The notes below the pieces were generated by a model. That model did not search any database, was not told the origin of the DNA, and saw only the letters and a program-made list of their open reading frames with translations. This document shows, piece by piece, positions 10,414-19,831 of a DNA stretch of 49,314 nucleotides (the first letter of the stretch is position 1; every line of letters begins with the position of its first letter). The stretch lies in contig NPFB01000056.1 in assembly GCA_014084085.1 (NCBI GenBank), forward strand, positions 1-49,314, read 5' to 3'. Made by a program: the position numbers and the translations under genes. The DNA is from Hondaea fermentalgiana. Taxonomy: Eukaryota; Sar; Bigyra; Thraustochytrida; Thraustochytriidae.

Positions 10414-10414
10414 A

Positions 10415-11602
10415 TCACGGTGCGCCGGCTTCAAACTTTGCTGCGAGAGCGTCAAGACGACGGTCTTCTTCCTCCCCAGCTGTGGCTTTCCGAAAGTCGG
10501 TAAATCCATCCCAGAACTCGCACACGAGCTTGCGTTGCGCAAACCAGCGTCCGTGCATACGCTCAATACAGAGCTCCGCGGCACGCGCAGAGAGAAAGCG
10601 AACGATGGCCACGCCCTCCGGATGACGCTCGAAAACAGTCACCTTCTTTACGTCCCCTAGCTTGGCGCACTCGTCGAGAAGGTCCTCTTCGAGTTCACGC
10701 TTGAAATTGGGGTCGTCCCTCACCTCTTTGTCAGCAGGGTCGAAAAGGTTCTTCAAAACGACGATACGCAGTCCTCTACGATCTTCGACACCCTCTTCGT
10801 TCCACGACAAGGCCTGTTCCTGCTCCATGCGTCGGAGCTTGAGTGCACGTTCCATCGTGTCCGACGTTTCGTGGCCGTCCATACCACCACTATTCTGGGC
10901 AGGCTGATCCATTGCCCAGGCGGGCTGCTTTGTAGCGCGTTCGACATGCATTTTGGTCTCTGGATTCCCGAGACGCAATTCGCTATCGTCGAGAATAGTG
11001 ATGGCGTTGTCGACACTGGGTGCCAGCTTGTACACTACAATAGCGTCTCCCTTTGGCTTGCCGTTGGCGTCCGTATAAATTTTCACGCATGGTTCTCGAG
11101 AGAGAGGGTCTGTTTGGAGAAGTCCACATTTGGCAAAATGGTCCGCGAGTTCCTGCGCTGAGGCGTCGAGAGGGACATTTGACACGTACACTGCAGTGAT
11201 GGGCCGCTTTCGCTTTGCCCGCTTCTTCTTTGAAGCTGGCCCGTCTGTCGCGGAATCACCAGGAGGCGCAAAGGCGGTTTCGAGTGTTGACGACTCTGCT
11301 GACGAGCTTGCTGCTTCTTCTGTGTTTGAAGGTTCTGCTGATGGCTTTGTTGTCTCCGCCTGATCGTTGCTTTGCTCGTCAAGAAGAGCTCGAAGAAGCG
11401 CGACGTCTTGGAGCGGCTGCCAGCCTTCCATGGACTCGGTCCACACGAGCGTGGTAGCTGAGATCTTGCCGAGCTCGAGCAGTCTACGCAGCTCTGGCAC
11501 GAGCGCCGGGCCCTTTGGCTCTGGTCCACCGTCCGCATACATGAAGCGCGTAAGTTGTGGCAGGCTCGCGTGGCCCTCATTTGCCGCACTTGTTGACGCC
11601 AT
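10415..11602 (-). CDS. HTATSF1: Tat-SF1/Cus2-like splicing factor (GYF-like + RRM + UHM)
   Basis: Predicted 395-residue nuclear protein. Residues 17-72 form a GYF-like module (LTRFMYADG, then the VWTESMEGWQPL block). A Lys/Arg-rich patch at 125-133 may be a nuclear signal. Residues 136-224 are an RRM (AVYVSNVP, then KGDAIVVY) and 278-370 a second RRM that is a U2AF homology motif, with Arg352-Trp353-Phe354 at the diagnostic R-x-F position, followed by CEFWDG as in Tat-SF1. Family members bind ULM peptides of SF3B1 in the U2 snRNP and act early in spliceosome assembly. The ATG at 11602 is the natural start. It has no acidic C-terminal tail, unlike human Tat-SF1, and in length is closer to yeast Cus2. 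The GYF-like N-terminus is recorded in several protist homologues, to my recollection. Confidence 0.88.
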   Translation of the reverse strand: MASTSAANEGHASLPQLTRFMYADGGPEPKGPALVPELRRLLELGKISATTLVWTESMEGWQPLQDVALLRALLDEQSNDQAETTKPSAEPSNTEEAASSSAESSTLETAFAPPGDSATDGPASKKKRAKRKRPITAVYVSNVPLDASAQELADHFAKCGLLQTDPLSREPCVKIYTDANGKPKGDAIVVYKLAPSVDNAITILDDSELRLGNPETKMHVERATKQPAWAMDQPAQNSGGMDGHETSDTMERALKLRRMEQEQALSWNEEGVEDRRGLRIVVLKNLFDPADKEVRDDPNFKRELEEDLLDECAKLGDVKKVTVFERHPEGVAIVRFLSARAAELCIERMHGRWFAQRKLVCEFWDGFTDFRKATAGEEEDRRLDALAAKFEAGAP

Positions 11603-12117
11603 GCTGGACAGCCAGTGCAGCGGCCAGGTCTATGCTATGCGCGAGTCAGAGCTTGTCCGCGTTTGCTCCAGCGCCACCTTCCCAAGGCCCGCACGAGGGC
11701 TCCTCATGCAGCGGCTGCAACGCCACGCCACGCAAGGATCATTGCTGGTTGTGCTCTTTGCCTTGCGTGGGTCGCCGCGCAAGTGAACCCCCACACAAAA
11801 AAAAGAGTGCCGTAACGAAAAGGGAAAGGAGAATGCTGAGTAAGCAAGCAAGCAAGCAAGCCACAGCCAGTCCTCGAGGACGTCAAGAAGCGAGCGAAAA
11901 AGAGATAAAGCGAGCACATTGTCATTTGAGTTCATGTTTCCAATAAAGGAAAAGAGAAGAAGATTGGGGGATAGAAATTCCAGGGCCACGTCAAAATTAG
12001 TGTTTATTTATAAATCTGCCTTCCTTCCTTTCGACACCACTGCAATCGGCATCAACGCAATCAGCACCACCAATCTCCCGGTTTGGTCGATCGACACTAT
12101 AAACGCTGTGGCAATCT
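11603..12117. other. Spacer between oligopeptidase B 3' end and Tat-SF1-like 5' end
   Basis: Holds the promoter of the Tat-SF1-like gene and the 3' region of the oligopeptidase. There is an AAGC tetranucleotide run at 11840-11862, and a reverse-strand AATAAA near 12003. Open frames here are short and biased in composition. No gene seen. Confidence 0.6.
12003..12008 (-). terminator. Candidate poly(A) signal of oligopeptidase B
   Basis: TTTATT on the plus strand, that is AATAAA on the coding strand, 110 nt beyond the stop codon. Confidence 0.55.
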
Positions 12118-14445
12118 TTAGAGACGCGAAACCCCGAGCTGTTCAACAAGGTACGCAAACTCGAAGGCCTTCTCACGAATGTACTTGTAGCGGTCAGACG
12201 CGGAAAAGTGGCCACTCGAAAGATCGACCTTGAGGAGCAAAAGATTGTCGTCGGTCTTCTTGTCGCGGAGATGAGCAACCCACTTGGCAGGCTCCCAGTA
12301 CGCGACGCGGGGGTCAAAGAGGCCAGCCGTGACGAGAATGGACGGGTAGTCCTGCGCAGTAACGTTGTTGATCGGTGAGTAGGAAAGCATGTACTCAAAG
12401 TACTTTTCCTCGTTCACGTTGCCCCACTCGGTAAACTCGCCCGTGGTGAGCGGGATCGAAGTGTCCGACATGGTCGCCACAACGTCCACGAAGGGAACGC
12501 CGGCAATGCAGCACTTGAACAGGTGCGGGGCCATGTTCAGGACGGCGCCCATGAGCAAGCCGCCTGCAGAACGACCCGTAATGCCGAGCTGCTCGGGCTC
12601 CGTATACTTTTCAGCAATGAGATGTTCCGCGCAAGAGATGAAGTCGTAAAAGGTGTTCTTCTTTTGCAGATATTTGCCATGGTCCTCATACCAAGGACGG
12701 CCCATCTCGCCGCCACCACGGATGTGTGCGACAACGCAGCAAATGCCATAATCCATGAGCGTGATGAAGGAAGGCGTAAAGTCTGGCTCGTTGCAAATGC
12801 CATAGCTGCCGTATCCGCTCAGATAGACGGGGCCCGGGGTGCGAGACTCGCGCGGGGCTTCAAAGCCGACATCCTTGCGGTACACCATAGACATGGGGAT
12901 CATCACGCCGTCGTGACCACGAGCCTCGAGGCGCTCGCAATGGTAAAGCTCCGGGTCATAGTTTGGCACTTCCTTGCGATGCACAAGACGCATGTCCTGG
13001 GTTTGCATGTCAATGTCGTATGTCGTTGGCGGCGTCACCATGGACTCGTACATGACACGCACGGTGTTCGTGTCAAAAACTCTGTTGACGCCGAGGCCAA
13101 CGCTGGAAATAGCGTCCGGAAAACCCTCGATCTTCTTGAGCGAGGGCTCGGCACCACTCTGGTCGAGAAGCCAGATGGCAGTGAACCCACCCTCGCGGCC
13201 TTCCACGATGAGATGGTTGGCGAAGGCAGTCGTATCCTCAATGTTGACGTCCGGGTCGTACGGGATGACGTCGGTCCAGTTCTCACGACGCGGGTCTTCG
13301 ACGGGTGCAGACATGAGCTTTTGGTTTTTGGCGCCATCCGCATTGGTGACAATGTAAAACTTGTCGCCACAATGGTCGAGCGAGTAGCGCAGCCCGTCGG
13401 TGCGAGCATGGACAAGCGTCATCTCGTCGCCAAACTGGGCAGTTTCGAGATCAAGGATGCGGATCTCGGTGGCCTCGGCGGTGCCGGACTCGCACATGAT
13501 GAAGCGTCCGCTGAGGGACTTGCCAAAACCCATCCAGTACTCTTCATTCGACTCCTCGTGCAAAAGTTTGTCCTCGGAAAAGTCAGTTCCCATGCGGTGC
13601 CAGTAGAGCTTGTACGGGCGGTGGGCCTCGTCGTGCACGGCATAGAAAACGCTCTCGTTGTCCTTGCCCCAGACGAGGCGGCCGGTGAGTTCCGGGAGCT
13701 TTTCGGGGATTGCGCGGCCAGTGCGTGTGTCGAAAAACTTGGCATTGTACGTTTCAAATCCGGTCTCATCGAGAGAGTACGCGAGAATCTGATGATCCGG
13801 AGACGGCGAGAGTCCGCCGAGGTCGCAGTGCTTTTTGCCCTTGGCCTCCTTGTTCATGTCAAGAAGGATCTCCTCGTTGGCGCTACCTACTTCTTCCTCC
13901 GACTTGGCGCGGCAGTAGATCCGGTACGACTTGCCCTTGATGGTGCGCGAGTAGTACCAGTAGTCGCCGTACGGGTAGGGCACCGAGTCTTCGGTTTCCT
14001 TGACATGGCTTAGCAAATCCTTGTAAAGCGCCTTGGACAGGGGCTTGAGATGGCGCGTTTGGTACTCGCAGTAGGCGTTTTCGCGGCGAAGGTGTGCGAT
14101 CACCTCGGGTGCCTTGCGATCGTCGTCGCGCATCCAAAAGTAGTCGTCCATGAGTTCCTTGGGCGGATCCATCGGGTTTGCGCCTCGGTTTTGGCCCTCA
14201 ACCTTGCCAACGAGCACCTTGGTCGGGCGTTTCTCCGCCACGGGCGGCACGCTCGCAGCCTTGTCGCTCAGCGCGCGCCCCCGCATCCGGCTCGCGGCCA
14301 AGAGTCCCAGCGCGGATACGGCTCCGAACGCGAGCTTTACGCCGCGCCCATCAAAGAAGCTCCCGCCTCCGCCGCCGCCGCTGCCGCCATTGCGGCCTCG
14401 CGTTTCCACGGCGCCGGTCGCCTCACCTGGCTCGAGGATCGCCAT
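12118..14445 (-). CDS. OPB: Oligopeptidase B (S9A serine peptidase), membrane-anchored
   Basis: Predicted 775-residue prolyl-oligopeptidase-family enzyme that cleaves peptides after basic residues. Conserved blocks include DDYFWMRDD in the N-terminal propeller region, YGSYGIC, and the nucleophile elbow GRSAGG with Ser626. The other triad members are Asp711 in GLFDPRV and His746 in SSGHFS. Acidic residues around the catalytic domain fit the Arg/Lys preference of oligopeptidase B, but specificity is inference. Unlike bacterial and trypanosomal forms, which start directly at the catalytic body, this one has about 85 extra N-terminal residues: a Gly-rich stretch, then a hydrophobic segment near 36-52 that may anchor it in a membrane or form part of an organelle-targeting signal. 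The glycine run is encoded by a GCC-repeat-like tract. ATG at 14445. Confidence 0.92.
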   Translation of the reverse strand: MAILEPGEATGAVETRGRNGGSGGGGGGSFFDGRGVKLAFGAVSALGLLAASRMRGRALSDKAASVPPVAEKRPTKVLVGKVEGQNRGANPMDPPKELMDDYFWMRDDDRKAPEVIAHLRRENAYCEYQTRHLKPLSKALYKDLLSHVKETEDSVPYPYGDYWYYSRTIKGKSYRIYCRAKSEEEVGSANEEILLDMNKEAKGKKHCDLGGLSPSPDHQILAYSLDETGFETYNAKFFDTRTGRAIPEKLPELTGRLVWGKDNESVFYAVHDEAHRPYKLYWHRMGTDFSEDKLLHEESNEEYWMGFGKSLSGRFIMCESGTAEATEIRILDLETAQFGDEMTLVHARTDGLRYSLDHCGDKFYIVTNADGAKNQKLMSAPVEDPRRENWTDVIPYDPDVNIEDTTAFANHLIVEGREGGFTAIWLLDQSGAEPSLKKIEGFPDAISSVGLGVNRVFDTNTVRVMYESMVTPPTTYDIDMQTQDMRLVHRKEVPNYDPELYHCERLEARGHDGVMIPMSMVYRKDVGFEAPRESRTPGPVYLSGYGSYGICNEPDFTPSFITLMDYGICCVVAHIRGGGEMGRPWYEDHGKYLQKKNTFYDFISCAEHLIAEKYTEPEQLGITGRSAGGLLMGAVLNMAPHLFKCCIAGVPFVDVVATMSDTSIPLTTGEFTEWGNVNEEKYFEYMLSYSPINNVTAQDYPSILVTAGLFDPRVAYWEPAKWVAHLRDKKTDDNLLLLKVDLSSGHFSASDRYKYIREKAFEFAYLVEQLGVSRL

Positions 14446-14673
14446 GTTCTTCGCTCTCCCGGGTCGCGTTTGCTCTCTCGTCGCTCAAAGGTTCGCTCGA
14501 TCGCTCGCTCTGGCTGAGTTCGCAGTTTGCTTCTTCGCCAAAGATCGTGCGTTGCCTTCTCCTCGGCCTTCATTTGGACCAGCCTGTCAATGTGCGAAGA
14601 AGAGCTATCTAACGTAAGTGGAGAAGCTTAAGATGCACCATGGCATCGCAGAAACGTCGGTGTGGCGGCCAGC

Positions 14674-14779
14674 GATGCCGGGAGCGCCGGATGAGGCATG
14701 ATAGTTGGCGTGGAGAGTGATGGGCTGATGCCGGGAGCACCGAATGATGCATGATAGTTGGCGTGGAGAGTGATGGGCT
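14674..14779. repeat. Tandem duplication, 2 x 53 bp
   Basis: Unit 1 at 14674-14726 and unit 2 at 14727-14779 differ at only three or so positions (near 14686, 14691 and 14694 of unit 1). Each begins GATGCCGGGAGC and ends GTGATGGGCT. Few differences mean a fairly recent copy event or selection to keep both units. Confidence 0.92.
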
Positions 14780-15810
14780 GGCTCTTGCATGAGCTCATGT
14801 GATGATGCGAGAGGCGTTCGTACGCTTGAGATGGCAGTGGCAGTGGCCCTGGCTGGCTGGCTGTCTGGCTGTCTCGCTTTTCACGCTGCCAGATCAAGGC
14901 ATCAGCCAGCACAATTGAAAATTAATAACGCTGCTGGTGTGGCGAACATCATGACTCATTACGTGAATCACGAACATTTCGGCGTTGAACATCGAGCCCT
15001 GAACAACGATGACAATTTTGCAACCAAATTGAAGACAGATATCCTGACTTTCGGCAGGCCAGAAGCACAGGAAAACATGGCCGAGTTCGAGTTTGTAAAG
15101 CCCTAACAAGCTCTCGCGACATGGCACCAAGAATGAGCCACTTTGCTTCGAACAACTCTGTGTATTCTGTCTGCGTAACATCGACACATCCAGGCAGGCT
15201 GGCTGGCTGACTGGCGAGCAATGACAGCGGCATCCACAACCTCAGCCAGCCAGCCAGCCAACCAGCCAGAGTATAACTACTGCTTCCCTCCTCCGCACCC
15301 ACGTGCAATCTTCGTGCCGATCCCACGTAGGTCACAACAGCCCTTTATTTCGACCTCTCAGTCAAGGCCCTACGCTCGCCCTTCGTCCTCCTCCGACGCG
15401 GGAAGACGGCATTCGCCCGAGCGCATCTCCGAGGCGCACACCCTCCCTCTCGCGTCCTGTTCCCCGTCCCCGACCATCTGCAGCTGCTGCTGCTGCTGCT
15501 TCTGCACGCCGCGCCGTCGCGTCGCCCTGCGCGTCCCCGTCTCTGCTGCTGTGTGTAGGCAGGGCGTGCAGCGCTGCTTGTTCTTGTAGTCGCGCTGGCC
15601 CGCGAGGCGAGCCTGCTTGCGCATACGTCCCAGGATTGCTCCGCCGCCGCGCACAAGGTGCACAAGGCGCGTCGGACGAGGGGGGGCGCATGCTTGCCAC
15701 TACGGCAAAAGCAGCGCAATAACTTACCAGTGTTTGTTGATCAGCCGTGGCCGGAATACTATACACAGACGCGGTGCACAATGGTTTCTTCGCGCTGATT
15801 TGCTCTTCTG

Positions 15811-15857
15811 GGCTTGGCTTGGCTTGGCTTGGCTTGGCTTGGCTTGGCTTGGCTTGG
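15811..15857. repeat. (GGCTT)9 pentanucleotide array
   Basis: Nine perfect units at 15811-15855 followed by degenerate GGCGTGGCGC. Confidence 0.97.
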
Positions 15858-16103
15858 CGTGGCGCGGCTCTTCACAATCTACTGGCGGCCGTCCGCGGAG
15901 AACGAAGCGTCGGGACACCGCCGTTCCGTGAAGCAGGCCGGCATCGGCATCGGCATCGGCAGCGAGGGCAACGTTACGTACTACCGCTTTGGCGGCCAGC
16001 CAGCGCCTCCTTCCTTCTTTCTCCCCCTCCCTCTTTCCTTCCTTCTTTTTTTTTCTTTCTTCCTCTCTGCGCCGGCAGCTCGCGCGCCTTTGCTTTTCCT
16101 TTC

Positions 16104-16139
16104 TTTTTATTTTATTTTATTTTATTTTATTTTATTTTA
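16104..16139. repeat. (TTTTA)n pentanucleotide array
   Basis: Seven units about 270 bp upstream of the desaturase start, preceded by a long pyrimidine-rich run. Confidence 0.95.
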
Positions 16140-16404
16140 CTTTCTGCCCGGCTGGCTGGTCGCAGAGAAATGAAAGACTAGAGCTCGCTCCGACTTGCGG
16201 GCGCGCGAAAGTTGATTTGTCCCGGGCGGGGCAAGTCGAAAGGTTAGGTTAGAAGTTCGTTTGGCGTCATCATCGGTGATTACGTTTCGAAAAAAAGTTT
16301 CATTCCTGATTTGGACTTGGTTGACTTTCCGTCCGCAGCGCAGGCAGAGGCGAAAGGCACGCGCGGGACGGAGACCGGCGCCGCGCCCGGCCGAGCGCGC
16401 GAGG

Positions 16405-16468
16405 ATGGCGCCGCACGTGCAGAGCGCCACGGCGGTGACGCGGGTGGTGGCGACGCCGAAGCAGCCCC

Positions 16469-16499
<31 letters not shown>

Positions 16500-17634
16500 G
16501 CTCGAGAGCGGCAAGCATGAGTGCGCGCGGCGCAAACGGTACGAAGCACAAGGACGGCGGCCGCCGACCGCCGCCGAGGAGGCCCTCGCGAACCTCCTGG
16601 GCCTGAGGTACTACGAGGACCTCCGGACGCTCATGTTCTGCTGCGTGTATTTTACCCTCGTCGGACTCCAGCTCAAGTACGAGGTCCCCTTCCGAAGCGC
16701 GCGCTTCCTCGTCTTCTGGCTCACGGCCTTTGTCTCCTTTCAAGGCGCCGTCACCGTGCACAACGCTGTGCACTGCCCAATCTTCAAGCAAACGTGGAAA
16801 AACCAAATCTTTCAGACCGTCCTCTCCGTCTGGTTTGGCCACTGCGCATCCTCGTACGTGCCCGGCCACAACCTGAGCCATCACCGGAACCTTCAGACCA
16901 ACAAGGATGTGATGCGCACGACCAAGATGAAGTTCAGATGGAACTTTCTCAACGGCTTGCTCTTCATGCCCACCATCCTCATCAGCACATCGGCCAACGA
17001 CGCTGCCTACTTCAATGCCCAGGCGACACTTAAACGGCCTATCTACTACCAGCTGCGTTTCGAGGCACTCGTCTATGTCAGCTTTCAGCTACTCGTGGCC
17101 TCTGTGAGCCCGGAAAAGTGGCTTTTCGTCTGCTGGCTCCCCTGCCTCATTGGCAAGTATGGCATCATCTCGCTCAACATGCTGCAGCATGACGGAGTCG
17201 ACACCGAGTCCAAGTACAACCACAGCAGGAACTTTGTCGGCCCCATCCTCAACTACTTTTGCTTCAACAATGGCTACCATGGTATCCACCACATGTTTCC
17301 CGGCAAGCACTGGTGTCTTCTCAAGCATGAGCACGAGACGCGTGTCAAGCCCCACATTCACCCGAACTTGGACCAGGACAACATTTTCGCCTTCATGTTC
17401 GAGCAGTTCATTTACCCTGGCAAGCGCATTGATTATTTGGGCAACCCTGTGCCTATCATCGATGACGGTCCCGATGAGCCCTGGTTCTATTCTACCACAG
17501 AGACGTGGTCTGACCGCGACGTCGATCCGCGCGTCTGGTCCAAGAAGATTAACCAGTACGGACCTGACGGAAAGCCTGCGGGTCCAGTGGGCGGTATGGC
17601 CCCTCGTGCGGCCAAATCGTACACGACCATGTAG
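16405..17634 (+). CDS. Membrane fatty acid desaturase-family enzyme
   Basis: Predicted 409-residue di-iron membrane oxygenase. The three histidine boxes are present: HNAVH at 119-123, HNLSHH at 155-160, and HGIHH at 292-296; a further His262 (QHDG) lies before box three. Four hydrophobic segments flank the boxes (about 75-90, 100-117, 184-195, 222-255), as in the endoplasmic-reticulum desaturase superfamily. The substrate and regiospecificity cannot be read from sequence. No cytochrome b5 domain is fused, so it is unlike the front-end delta-4/5/6 type and must use a separate electron donor. The N-terminus is odd: ten consecutive Gln at residues 22-31, coded mostly by CAG, in a cytosolic, otherwise basic leader. 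The frame is open upstream only to non-ATG codons; the first ATG is at 16405. In a thraustochytrid, polyunsaturated lipid synthesis would be the natural context, but that is inference. Confidence 0.9.
16466..16499 (+). repeat. (CAG)n encoding polyglutamine
   Basis: Near-perfect CAG run with one CAA, inside the desaturase reading frame (residues 21-31). Confidence 0.93.
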
Positions 17635-17698
17635 GGATCGAGCCAAGCCACTGCTTCACATATCAGACCATTAGACCATTTTGCCGGCGCGATGCTGG

Positions 17699-17741
17699 CC
17701 TGCTTGCTTGACTGTTTGCTTGCTTGCTTGCTTGCTTGCTT
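17699..17741. repeat. (CTTG)n tetranucleotide array
   Basis: TTGC/CTTG units with one interruption (GACTGTTTG), shortly after the desaturase stop codon. Confidence 0.9.
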
Positions 17742-18047
17742 TTTTTCCCCTCTGTTTTTGGAATAGAAAAATGCGAGCAAGTCATGATGCAGTCTCGTGT
17801 TTACGTGGGATTGCCTTTGTGTGTGTATCTCTTCGCGCGCACGCACGAGGTGCGTTTGACAACTTTGTTTTGTTCACGTCAAGAATCGCAAGTCCCAGAC
17901 TCTAATTCATTTTCTCCTTTTACTTACTTCTCCTCTCCTCGATCTTTTTCCCCAAAGCAGTCGCTTGTCACAGTTCACAAAGTTTATAGACCAATGTTTA
18001 GTCTGGGTGCGGAAGTTCTCAAGGGCTTTATGCTCTCCTTCTCCAAC

Positions 18048-18053
18048 AATAAA
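18048..18053 (+). terminator. Candidate poly(A) signal of the desaturase gene
   Basis: Perfect AATAAA, 414 nt after the stop. The distance is long, but this is the only perfect signal in the spacer on this strand that I see. Confidence 0.4.
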
Positions 18054-18098
18054 TTACACGCACCTCTTTATACTTATAAACGAAGTGGCAAGTTGTTA

Positions 18099-18104
18099 TT
18101 TATT
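18099..18104 (-). terminator. Candidate poly(A) signal of the coiled-coil membrane protein
   Basis: AATAAA on the minus strand 363 nt beyond the stop, lying 46 nt from the opposing forward signal. Confidence 0.4.
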
Positions 18105-18466
18105 CTTTGGGTCTTCTACGAGTTCATGCGTTCTACTCTCTGTTCCTTCGACGATCGAGCGCACTACTGCCTCGACGGGCCAACGGGATCCAGAGAAGAA
18201 GAAGAAGCCGGATTCTGCCGTGAGCCGGGGGCCAAAGTTCGTCTTTTCGAGACTTACGAGTCACCTCCTTTAGGCTCATGATGCTCTCTCACCAAACAGC
18301 TGGGCAAAAGCCAGGGCATGCCTCGAGCGTCCGTATTTCAATTCGTTCTTCCCATTCTCTCTCCCTCTCTCTCTCTCTTGCTTTCAGACTCGCTCTCACT
18401 CTCGCTCGCGTGCTCGCGCTTGCACAATCCTCTATGGACGTGCGCACATCCCGCGAGACTGACTGC

Positions 18467-18946
18467 TTAGAGAAAATGGCTGTGCTTGGTTGCCTTGTTG
18501 TAGAGACGGTAAAAGAAGGCAGAGACGGCCCCCAGCGCCGCCAACAGGATGATGAATGGCAACTTCCAGCCGCCCTGCGAAGCCGTAGCCTTCTCCTTGG
18601 CCTTGTTGACTTTGCCCAGGACCGAGAGCTCGACCTTTTCGAGATTCTTTTCGATGTTTTGCTCGCTTTCGTGAATCTTGTCCAGCATTTCCTCAAAGTG
18701 CTTGTTCACGCGCGCCAGCTCATTCTCGAGCCGGTGATGCAGCTCTTCGAGCTTGCGGTCGTTCTTCTCCGCCGTCATCTCCAGCATCTTGACAAAGTCC
18801 GTCTCCTTGAGCAGCTTCACAAGTTCCTCATCCTCTTCGTCGGTCTCCTTCGCCGCTGCGCGCTCGCGCCGCGCCTCCGCCTTGCCAAAACACGCAGCCG
18901 CCACAACCGCCGCCAGCAACAGAAGCCACGCCGTCGCGACCCTCAT
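18467..18946 (-). CDS. Small type I membrane protein with lumenal coiled coil
   Basis: Predicted 159 residues. A signal peptide spans about 1-25 (MRVATAWLLLLAAVVAAA). Residues 30-120 are highly charged and heptad-like, including DEEDEELVKLL and KLEELHHRLENELARV, so a coiled coil is likely. A transmembrane segment spans about 129-145, and a 14-residue basic, aromatic cytosolic tail ends in HSHFL, with FF at the membrane border. The layout resembles the stalk, membrane anchor and sorting tail of ERGIC-53/VIP36-type or p24-type cargo receptors but lacks a lectin or GOLD domain. A role in early secretory traffic is therefore only a guess. The frame is open upstream to a TTG; the ATG at 18946 starts the signal peptide and overlaps a (GACT)n leader. 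Confidence 0.75.
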   Translation of the reverse strand: MRVATAWLLLLAAVVAAACFGKAEARRERAAAKETDEEDEELVKLLKETDFVKMLEMTAEKNDRKLEELHHRLENELARVNKHFEEMLDKIHESEQNIEKNLEKVELSVLGKVNKAKEKATASQGGWKLPFIILLAALGAVSAFFYRLYNKATKHSHFL

Positions 18947-19831
18947 GACTGACTGACTGACTGGCTGACTTACTGTCTGTCTACCCTCTCCGCGTCGAGC
19001 GACCGCTTTTGCCTTGCGGTCCTCCCCGCGTCCAGCCCCTCCGCCGTCGCCGCCGCACTCCGCGCGCCGCGAGGCTTCGTGTCCGCGGTCCAGGTGGTCT
19101 GCGATCAAGCTCTGCTTGCTGGGCCTAACGAGCCAAGATCAAGATCATACAGTCGCATCCCCTGTAGGCCTATGTCTCAATCAGCCAGCAGCATTGGTCA
19201 CCTCCGATTGAGGTAGGCCTGGTAAACATGTGATAGCGTGCTCGCTCTCAGTTCTGGCCATACGCTTGAACGGAATGCAAGGTCTGTTGCGAGTCCAGCG
19301 AGGTAGCACAGAGGAAAGATAACAGCCTTGAATGCACGCACGTACGCTCGCACGCACGCACCGATTTCTTTTTTCCCCAACGAAAATACGTTCCAGGCCT
19401 ACGCGACGCGAACTCGGAGTGTAAAGAGGTTCACATACCAACATCTATCAGGCGCTCAGTTCCGCAAGGCTCCAAAACGAATTGAACGAATAGAGCAAGC
19501 CAAAAATAGCACACCAAAGAACTACTCGCACTTATCGGTCAGTTATCCATCTATCCATCCATCCATGAAGGTACTGTTGTCAACCAGACAAACTTGAACC
19601 ATTCTTTGCCACAAGGCTACAAGACGAATCGAAATAACAAAACAGGCAAAAAAGCAAACGAAAGAAACGCTTTGGTAGGTGACGACCGTAATCATCGGTC
19701 AGCTATCCAGATAAGAAGGTATCGTCGTCGTCGTCGTCGTTGTGGTCGTCGACATCCTGAAAAGGACGTGAGGAAGAGGCTGGTAAAAAAATCGGAATGA
19801 TATTGGTGGTGGCTAGGAGGGGTGTACAGGC
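18947..19831. other. Spacer between centrin 3' end and coiled-coil membrane protein 5' end
   Basis: Contains (GACT/GTCT)-type repeats at 18947-18982 in the leader of the minus-strand membrane protein gene, three AGGCCT palindromes (near 19162, 19214 and 19397), a GCAC-rich run at 19333-19360, a CCAT run near 19545-19566, and a GTC triplet run at 19723-19750. No gene or RNA seen. Confidence 0.55.

Larger units (their letters stand above)
10012..10414. other. Convergent 3' spacer with simple repeats
   Basis: Facing 3' ends of the WW protein and the Tat-SF1-like gene. It contains an (AAAC)n-like array at 10092-10140, an AATAAA at 10267-10272 suited to the plus-strand gene, a GC-alternating and G-rich run at 10343-10371, and the (GAGCT)n array. 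No gene seen. Confidence 0.7.
14446..16404. other. 2-kb repeat-rich spacer with divergent promoters
   Basis: Separates oligopeptidase B (-) from the desaturase (+). It holds a 53-bp tandem duplication, an AT-richer island near 14900-15110, CAGC/GGCT repeats at 15235-15270, a CTG/GCA-rich tract near 15478-15505, a GGCATC triplet of repeats at 15939-15961, (GGCTT)9 and (TTTTA)n. A 91-codon frame from an ATG at 14831 has a signal-like N-terminus but it is produced by the local GGCT repeats. No gene is supported. Confidence 0.55.
17635..18466. other. Convergent 3' spacer (desaturase / coiled-coil membrane protein)
   Basis: An AT-rich block near 17900-18110 with a forward AATAAA at 18048-18053 and a reverse one at 18099-18104, a (CTTG)n run at 17699-17741, and a CT-rich run at 18357-18385. 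No gene seen; the frames here are short and have no recognisable family. Confidence 0.6.

Noticed and set aside
12523..14013. 496-codon antisense frame across oligopeptidase B
   Set aside because: Mirrors the coding strand of a confidently identified enzyme and has no recognisable family.
14674..14779. C/D-box snoRNA reading of the duplicated GTGATGG / CTGA boxes
   Set aside because: Box spacing is too short for a C/D snoRNA and there is no terminal stem.
14831..15106. 91-codon frame with a signal-peptide-like N-terminus
   Set aside because: The hydrophobic start is a by-product of GGCT repeats; the rest has no recognisable domain.
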